Shown here: one piece after another, positions 36,344 through 40,963 of the stretch | Layout of the letters: each line of letters starts with the position of its first letter | Position numbering within the stretch: the first letter of the stretch is position 1 | NCBI GenBank assembly: GCA_016200545.1 | Contig: JACQEO010000058.1 | Coordinates: 1-40,963, forward strand | Source: Deltaproteobacteria bacterium | GTDB lineage: Bacteria > Desulfobacterota > Binatia > UTPRO1 | DNA length: 40,963 bases | Direction: 5' to 3' | Program-made: the position numbers and the translations under genes | Notes under the pieces: generated by a model | Seen by the model: only the letters and a program-made list of their open reading frames with translations | What the model was told of the DNA's origin: nothing | Databases searched by the model: none

Positions 36344-37375
36344 TCAGAAGGCGCTCGCGCCCGAGTACTTACCGGTCACGACGACGCCGAAGGGCCCGAC
36401 CGACTGTCCGTGCAGCACGACCAGGAACTGCTCGGCGTCGCCGGTGCCGACCAAGGCGGTGCCACCGCCTCCGGTCGCCGACTGACAGCTCGAGAGGCGG
36501 ACGAAGCCGACGCTCGCGAGCGCGAGCGTGTCTGGCAGCAGCGCGTGCTCCCCGACGTCCGCGAGCTCGGGCGTGATGGCCGTGAACTCGACGCAGTCGA
36601 AGCACACGTCGGGGACCGATGCCGTCACCTCAAGGTTGTCGGTGACGCTGGCCGAGCAGCAGACGTGCGCGCCTCTGAGCGCGGCGCTCGGACGCGTGAT
36701 CGGATGCACCTCGCCACCGTCGGACTCGAGGCCGATCATGATGATCTGCGAGCTGGTGAGCGTCGCGGGGTTGAAGGTCGGCACCCGAATGCCGCCGGCG
36801 AGGACCGCCGGGTCGGGCAGCGAGCCGTCCGACGAGACGCCGATCGCGTCGCCGCCGAAGCTGGTGCCGATCGCGGCGTTCGCGATCGTCCAGCCGCCGA
36901 CGATCTGCGGAACGATGGCGCCCGCCGGATCGAAGGCGGTGACGATCACGACACCACGCTCGCCGCTCAAGTCGACGGTCGGCCCCTCAGGATGATTCTC
37001 GAGCGGATCCTGCGTCTGCGTCTGGCCCTGGAGGTGCGTCGGGTCGACGACGACCGTATCGAGGGCGGTGAGGCTGATGAAGACGTCGGCGAGGTGACGG
37101 CAGTCGGCCGCGTAGTAGACCCAGTGCGTCCGCACGGGGAGGCCGCCGAACGAGCCCCCCATCCGACTCACGATCTGAAAGCTCACGCGCCCCGACGTCA
37201 CGTCGAAGGGCATGACGAGAACGCCGGCCGCCTGCAGGTAGCGCACGTCGGCGGCGGCCGTCGTTCGCGCGTCCGCGTGGGACGTCATCACCAGCAGCAA
37301 GGTCGCGAGCGCGGCGACCGCGCCTATCCGTGCCTTCCACACCATCGAGCGGGCCACCCCCCGACTCCACGACAT
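36344..37375 (-). CDS. Secreted protein of unknown function
   Basis: The reading is 343 aa from 37375; the ATG at 37345 gives a cleaner signal peptide (MVWKARIGAVAALATLLLV to SHADA). The mature part is beta-rich and Gly/Thr/Val-rich, with a cluster of cysteines (HVCCSAS, DVCFDCVEF, SSCQS). No linker or anchor is visible. It resembles uncharacterised exported proteins of high-GC environmental bacteria. It lies between citrate synthase and the GT2 gene on the same strand, 47 and 60 nt from each. Function unknown. Confidence 0.7.
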   Translation of the reverse strand: MSWSRGVARSMVWKARIGAVAALATLLLVMTSHADARTTAAADVRYLQAAGVLVMPFDVTSGRVSFQIVSRMGGSFGGLPVRTHWVYYAADCRHLADVFISLTALDTVVVDPTHLQGQTQTQDPLENHPEGPTVDLSGERGVVIVTAFDPAGAIVPQIVGGWTIANAAIGTSFGGDAIGVSSDGSLPDPAVLAGGIRVPTFNPATLTSSQIIMIGLESDGGEVHPITRPSAALRGAHVCCSASVTDNLEVTASVPDVCFDCVEFTAITPELADVGEHALLPDTLALASVGFVRLSSCQSATGGGGTALVGTGDAEQFLVVLHGQSVGPFGVVVTGKYSGASAF

Positions 37376-37422
37376 ATCGTGCGCGCGCCAGGGTGATCAA
37401 CGTGCAAACGCCCGCGGCGCGC

Positions 37423-38751
37423 TCAGATCGTGCGGCTGACCGCGTCCTCGCGCATGACCGGCTCCGGACGCTTTTCGATCGGCACGTACGAGCGCGCGCC
37501 CTCCCCGACGTAGATCTGGCGCGGGCGGACGATCCTCTGCTCCGGGTCGCGCACCAGCTCCGCCCAGTGCGCCATCCAGCCCGCCGTGCGCGCGATCGCG
37601 AACAGCACCGGAAACATCGTCAGCGGCATCCCGAGCGCCTGGTAGATCACGCCCGAGTAGAAGTCGAGATTGGGGAAGAGCTTCCGTGACACGAAGTAGT
37701 CGTCCTCGAGCGCCTGTCGCTCGAGCTCGAGGGCGACGTCGATGAGTGGATTCTTCCCCGTCACCTCGAAGACCCGATGCGCGAGCTCCTTGATGATGCG
37801 CGCCCGCGGATCGTAGTTGCGGTAGATGCGGTGGCCGAAGCCCATCAACCGCCGCTCGCCCGTCTTGCAGCCCTTCAGGTACTCGGGGATGCGCGCCACC
37901 GTGCCGATCTCCTCGAGCATGCGGATCACCGCCTCGTTGGCGCCGCCGTGAAGCGGGCCGTAGAGCGCCGCGACGCCCGCCGCCACCGCGGAGTACGGAT
38001 CGGCGCGCGCGCTCGCAACGCAGCGGACGGCGTTCGTCGAGCAGTTCTGCTCGTGCTCGGCCTGGAGGATGAAGAGCACGTCGACCGCGCGCTCGAGGAC
38101 GGGATCGGGCTCGTAGCGCAGCTCGGTCATCTTGAAGAGCATGGAGAGGAAGTTGCCCGTGTAGCTGAGCTCGTTGTCGGGATACACGTACGGGAGCCCG
38201 CGCGAGCGCCGGTACGCGAAGGCGGCGAGCGTCGGCATCTTGCCGATCAGGCGCCGCGTCTGCAGGCGACGCGACTCGAGGTCGAGGACGTTCTTGGCGT
38301 CGGGATAGAACGTGGAGAGCGCGCCGACGGTGCCGACGAGCATGCCCATCGGGTGCGCGTCGTAGCGGAAGCCGTCCATGAACTTCTTGATGTTCTCGTG
38401 CACCATCGAATGCGTCGTGATGTTGTGGCGCCACATCGCGAAGTGGTGCGCGTCGGGGAGCTCGCCCTTGACGATCAGATACGCGGTCTCGAGGTAGTCG
38501 CTCTTCTCGGCGAGCTCCTCGATCGCGTAGCCGCGATAGCAGAGCACGCCGCGCTCGCCGTCGACGTAGCCGATCGCGCTCTTGCAGCTGGCGGTGTTCG
38601 TCAGCCCCGGGTCGTAGGAGCGCAGGCCTATGTCGTCCGCACTGGCTTTGATCTTTCGGAGGTCGATGGCGCGGATGGCGCCCAGCTCGATCGGGAGCTC
38701 GTAACGTGCGCCGGTGCGCCCGTCGGTGACGTCCAACGTGTCCTTCGCCAT
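37423..38751 (-). CDS. gltA: Citrate synthase
   Basis: This encodes 442 aa from the ATG at 38751 (GAGGGAG upstream). The N-terminal beta extension of the proteobacterial type (VTDGRTGARYELPI, then LRSYDPGLTNTASCKS) identifies a gltA-like type II enzyme. Active-site segments are intact: LQAEHEQNCSTNAVR, YGPLHGGANEAVI, MGFGHRIYRNYDPRA and LDFYSGVIYQALGM. It condenses acetyl-CoA with oxaloacetate at the entry of the TCA cycle. It is transcribed away from a second citrate-synthase-like gene with a DNA-binding head. Confidence 0.96.
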   Translation of the reverse strand: MAKDTLDVTDGRTGARYELPIELGAIRAIDLRKIKASADDIGLRSYDPGLTNTASCKSAIGYVDGERGVLCYRGYAIEELAEKSDYLETAYLIVKGELPDAHHFAMWRHNITTHSMVHENIKKFMDGFRYDAHPMGMLVGTVGALSTFYPDAKNVLDLESRRLQTRRLIGKMPTLAAFAYRRSRGLPYVYPDNELSYTGNFLSMLFKMTELRYEPDPVLERAVDVLFILQAEHEQNCSTNAVRCVASARADPYSAVAAGVAALYGPLHGGANEAVIRMLEEIGTVARIPEYLKGCKTGERRLMGFGHRIYRNYDPRARIIKELAHRVFEVTGKNPLIDVALELERQALEDDYFVSRKLFPNLDFYSGVIYQALGMPLTMFPVLFAIARTAGWMAHWAELVRDPEQRIVRPRQIYVGEGARSYVPIEKRPEPVMREDAVSRTI

Positions 38752-38813
38752 GTCTCGACTCCCTCGGTGCGGTTGCTGAGCCGATCTTGCCAGCGACCGA
38801 CATCCAGTCAATC

Positions 38814-38830
38814 TTGATTTCTACAATCAA
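38814..38830. promoter_or_regulatory. Inverted-repeat operator between two citrate synthases
   Basis: TTGATT-TCTAC-AATCAA is a perfect 6-bp inverted repeat with a 5-nt spacer. On the plus strand it contains TACAAT (38822-38827), a 5/6 match to a -10 box, 23 nt before the GTG of the HTH-citrate synthase. On the minus strand TTGACT (38812-38807) just beside it could be a -35 for gltA. A regulator bound here could control both genes; the HTH on the adjacent protein is the obvious candidate. Confidence 0.55.
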
Positions 38831-38849
38831 CCTATGGCACAGAGGCACG

Positions 38850-40058
38850 GTGAGGCGCGGCTACCGCTCCGCCCGCGAGGCAGCCGCCGAGCTCGGCGTC
38901 AGCCTGCCGACGCTCTACGCCTACGTGAGCCGCGGGTTCATCCGCTCCGAGGGCGACCGGTCGTCACGCCAGCGCCGCTACCGCGCCGAGGACATCGTCG
39001 CCTTGAAGGCCCGCAAGCGCCGCCGCGATCCCGGCGAGGTCGCCGAGGCCGCCCTGCACTTCGGGCTCCCCGTCCTCGACTCCGCGATCTCGCTCATCGC
39101 CGGCGGGCGACTCTACTATCGCGGCCGCGACATCGCTTCGCTCGCCACCGCCGCGACGATCGAGGAGGTCGCCGCGCTCCTATGGACGGGCGACCCCGCG
39201 GCGTCGCTCCCCGACACGACGGTCGAGATACCGGCAGCGCGCTGGCAGCGCATGGCGCCGCTGCTCGCGCCGCTCGCGCCCATCGAGGCCTTCCAGGTCG
39301 TGCTGCCGCTCGCGGCGGCGGACGATCCCACGGCGTACGATCTCCGTCCCGCCGCGGTGCAACGCGCCGGCGTGCGCATCCTACGCCTCCTCGCGGCCGT
39401 CGCGACCGGCCACAAGCCGTCGACGGCGCCGATCGCCCGCACCTTGCAGCACGGCTGGGCGCGGCGGACGCCGCACGCGGGCGCGCTCCTCGAGACCGCC
39501 CTCGTCCTCAGCGCCGACCACGAGCTCAATCCCTCGACGTTTACCGCCCGCTGCGTCGCCTCTGCCCGCTCGACGCCGTACGCGGTCGTCGCCGCCGGGC
39601 TCGCGGCCCTCCAAGGGGCGCGCCACGGCGGCACCTGCGAACGGATCGAGGCGCTGTTCGAGGAGGGGGGCACGCCGGCGCGGGTCGAGGCGGTGGTCGG
39701 CGCGCGCCTGCGGCGCGGCGAGTTGCTCCCCGGCTTCGGCCATCCCCTCTACGTGACACCCGCCGGAGATCCGCGCGCGAGCATCCTGCTCGATCAGGTG
39801 TACGCGACACGCGGCGCGACCCGCGGCGCGCTCCTCGCGCGCGCCCTCGCCGACCACGTTCAAGCGCTCGTGGACGTGCAACCGACGATCGACTTCGCGA
39901 TGGTGGCGCTGCGCCGCGCCCTCGATCTGCCCGGCGGCGCCGCCGTCGCGCTCATCGCGATCGGCCGCGCCGTGGGCTGGATCGCGCACGCGATCGAGCA
40001 GTACCAAGACGAGCGGATGATCCGCCCGCGTGCCCGCTACATCGGGCCGATGCCGTGA
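38850..40058 (+). CDS. Citrate synthase-like protein with N-terminal HTH
   Basis: This encodes 402 aa from the GTG at 38850 (AGAGG just upstream). The first 60 residues are a MerR-like DNA-binding head (SAREAAAELGVSLPTLYAYV, then RRYRAEDIVALKARKR). The rest is a citrate-synthase fold in which active-site elements survive: SADHELNPSTFTARC, GARHGGTCERIEAL, PGFGHPLYVTPAGDPRA and PTIDFAMVALRRAL. Such fused proteins occur in several proteobacteria beside ordinary citrate synthases. It may be an enzyme, or a sensor that binds acyl-CoA or oxaloacetate and represses the divergent gltA. The first is supported by motifs, the second is inference. Confidence 0.88.
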   Translation: MRRGYRSAREAAAELGVSLPTLYAYVSRGFIRSEGDRSSRQRRYRAEDIVALKARKRRRDPGEVAEAALHFGLPVLDSAISLIAGGRLYYRGRDIASLATAATIEEVAALLWTGDPAASLPDTTVEIPAARWQRMAPLLAPLAPIEAFQVVLPLAAADDPTAYDLRPAAVQRAGVRILRLLAAVATGHKPSTAPIARTLQHGWARRTPHAGALLETALVLSADHELNPSTFTARCVASARSTPYAVVAAGLAALQGARHGGTCERIEALFEEGGTPARVEAVVGARLRRGELLPGFGHPLYVTPAGDPRASILLDQVYATRGATRGALLARALADHVQALVDVQPTIDFAMVALRRALDLPGGAAVALIAIGRAVGWIAHAIEQYQDERMIRPRARYIGPMP

Positions 40059-40113
40059 GGGCAGCAGCCGGCAACGAGAGGCCGAGATGGCGCGCCGTCG
40101 CTGTGCCATATCC

Positions 40114-40143
40114 TTGACCGTATAAGACCATACGCTTATACTA
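40114..40143 (+). promoter_or_regulatory. vapBC promoter with overlapping operator
   Basis: TTGACC (40114-40119) and TATACT (40138-40143) are 18 nt apart, each 5/6 to consensus. Between and over them lies a perfect inverted repeat GTATAAG-8 nt-CTTATAC (40120-40141), fit for autorepression by the VapB-VapC complex. The expected start point is within a base or two of the vapB ATG (40149), so the mRNA is probably leaderless. Confidence 0.7.
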
Positions 40144-40148
40144 GTCTG

Positions 40149-40349
40149 ATGCGTACCCCGCTCAAGAAGGTCACGGTCAATCTTCCGGCGCATGTTTTGG
40201 AGAGCGCCACGAAGCTCACGGGCAAGGGCATCACGCCGACCATCCTCGAAGGACTCCAGGAGCTCGAGCGCCGCGCCAAGCGTTCGGCCTTGCGGAGCCT
40301 CAAGGGGAAGGTCCGATTCCAGCTCGATCTCGACGAGACGCGCCGCTGA
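40149..40349 (+). CDS. vapB: VapB-type antitoxin
   Basis: This encodes 66 aa. The N-terminus (KKVTVNLPAHVLESATKL) is a ribbon-helix-helix-like DNA-binding strand and helix, followed by ITPTILEGLQELERRAKR and a charged C-terminal tail (VRFQLDLDETRR) of the kind that inserts into the toxin active site. It binds and inhibits the downstream PIN ribonuclease and should repress its own promoter through the inverted repeat that covers it. No ribosome site exists because the predicted transcript starts at or beside the ATG. Confidence 0.85.
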   Translation: MRTPLKKVTVNLPAHVLESATKLTGKGITPTILEGLQELERRAKRSALRSLKGKVRFQLDLDETRR

Positions 40350-40735
40350 TCCTCATCGACACCTCGGCGTGGGTCGACTTCTTCCGCGGCCGTGAGCCGT
40401 TTGCCGGAGCAGTCGACCACCTCCTCGAGTCGAACGAGGCTACGCTCTGCGGTCCCGTCATCACCGAGCTACGCCGGGGCCTGCGGTCCGCCGCCGAACG
40501 AGCGAAAGTTCTTCCTCTTCTCGACGGGTGTCCGACGCTCGACCAGCCACTACGCCTGTGGCACGAGGCGGGCGAGCTCGGGTACCTGCTCGCGCGCCGG
40601 GGCAGGAGCGTGAAGTCGCTTGATCTATTGATCGCAACCTATGCGCTTGCCCACTCGGTACCCATTCTCACGGTCGATGCGGACTTCAAGACCATGAAGC
40701 GGGCGGGCCTCCGATTGCTTCTCGTAGAGCCCTAA
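40346..40735 (+). CDS. vapC: VapC-type PIN-domain toxin with CTG start
   Basis: The frame starting at CTG 40346 reads 129 aa and stops with TAA at 40733-40735. The CTG overlaps the antitoxin stop as CTGA, the same geometry as common ATGA/GTGA couplings; no ATG, GTG or TTG lies in frame at a sensible place upstream, and downstream ones would delete the active site. The PIN acidic set is complete: D5 (ILIDTSAWVDFF), E41 (VITELRRG), D93 (KSLDLLIA) and D111/D113 (ILTVDADF). VapC toxins are magnesium-dependent ribonucleases that cut tRNA or rRNA. Intact by sequence; target unknown. Confidence 0.88.
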   Translation: MILIDTSAWVDFFRGREPFAGAVDHLLESNEATLCGPVITELRRGLRSAAERAKVLPLLDGCPTLDQPLRLWHEAGELGYLLARRGRSVKSLDLLIATYALAHSVPILTVDADFKTMKRAGLRLLLVEP

Positions 40736-40744
40736 GACCCGCGT

Positions 40745-40781
40745 AGCATCGGCCGATGCTCCCCCACCCTCTCGTGTGGGG
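40745..40781. terminator. Two adjacent palindromes after vapC
   Basis: AGCATCGGCCGATGCT (40745-40760) is a perfect 16-bp palindrome. It is followed at 40762-40781 by CCCCAC, an 8-nt loop, and GTGGGG. The pair lies 9 nt past the vapC stop. There is no T-tract; they could still end transcription or form a REP-like element. Confidence 0.45.
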
Positions 40782-40792
40782 CTCAATCGGCC

Positions 40793-40876
40793 GTGTCCGC
40801 ATCCACCCGAAAACTCGGAGGCGTGTCCGAGTTTAAAGAGCATTTGATCCGCCATCGGCTTCTTGATGGTGGATAA
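40793..40876 (+). CDS. Short ORF ending in the right terminal repeat, unknown
   Basis: A GTG at 40793 opens 27 codons (VSASTRKLGGVSEF then KEHLIRHRLLDGG) to TAA at 40874-40876. The last 13 residues are the same as those of the ORF at the left window end, because they lie in the 130-bp repeat. Upstream sequences are unrelated. It may be a fragment of a mobile-element gene, and the length is too short to be sure it is expressed. No ribosome site seen. Confidence 0.25.
   Translation: MSASTRKLGGVSEFKEHLIRHRLLDGG
40811..40834. repeat. Perfect 8-bp stem hairpin next to the terminal repeat
   Basis: AAACTCGG, 8-nt loop AGGCGTGT, CCGAGTTT. The last base of the hairpin is the first base of the 130-bp inverted repeat, so it may mark the end of that element. 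Confidence 0.6.
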
Positions 40877-40963
40877 ATGATGGAGGACGAAGCCGCTGAC
40901 CCACGGACGGTCGCCCTATGGGGATTGTAAGGGGTCTCAGGTGCGGCGCGTGGGGTGTCGACG
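40834..40963. repeat. 130-bp terminal inverted repeat, right copy
   Basis: Exact reverse complement of 9-138. The window ends exactly at the last repeated base, while on the left only 8 bases lie outside. A contig stopping inside a repeat of about this length is what a short-read assembler produces, so the orientation says only that two copies face each other around this 40.7-kb stretch. Confidence 0.9.

Overview
The window is high-GC bacterial DNA. The order tig-clpP-clpX-lon followed by an HU gene, together with TPR glycosyltransferases, secreted proteins with Pro/Thr linkers and a bacterial Ku, suggests an uncultured deltaproteobacterial-type lineage (Binatota, Myxococcota or Desulfobacterota-like). 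This placement is inference; no rRNA is present. Both window ends carry the same 130-bp sequence in opposite orientation (9-138 and 40834-40963). Either a multicopy element lies there or the assembly stopped at a collapsed repeat.

Left third (1-13.7 kb), accessory DNA. It holds an inactivated IS1182-type element with perfect 23-bp ends (1463-2830), a frameshifted small membrane-protein gene (3000-3405), and a minus-strand run of four genes (7357 to 3631): a secreted metalloprotease, a signal-peptide/TM protein, a zinc-ribbon/TerB/J-domain protein and a Cys-rich secreted protein. A plus-strand module follows: an orphan 339-aa protein, a RepA-like AAA ATPase, an orphan 404-aa protein, an excisionase and a tyrosine integrase. 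The integrase reads into the 3' part of a tRNA-Val gene, so this looks like an integrative element (possibly a small replicating one) sitting in that tRNA. Its far end was not found.

Centre (13.7-20.1 kb), conserved proteostasis block on the minus strand: trigger factor, ClpP, ClpX, Lon and HU, with tRNA-Leu upstream of tig. These genes handle nascent-chain folding and ATP-dependent proteolysis.

Right half (20-40.7 kb), chromosomal metabolic genes: a GT-C/TPR membrane protein; a tight seven-gene minus-strand operon (28353 to 21948) of methyltransferase, acyl-CoA-dehydrogenase-fold flavoprotein, enoyl-CoA hydratase, nitroreductase, F420-type luciferase-like oxidoreductase, AhpD-like protein and phosphotriesterase, which looks like a catabolic pathway for an unknown substrate; a short secreted Cys peptide; Ku with a MerR-TPR gene directly behind it; an amidase; small proteins; an esterase; a GT2 / CDP-alcohol phosphotransferase / membrane-protein operon; a secreted protein; two divergent citrate synthases, one fused to a DNA-binding domain, with an inverted-repeat operator between them; and a VapBC toxin-antitoxin pair with an apparently leaderless promoter and a CTG-started toxin.

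A GC-rich hairpin repeat occurs once between lon and hup and as a roughly four-unit tandem array before the amidase.
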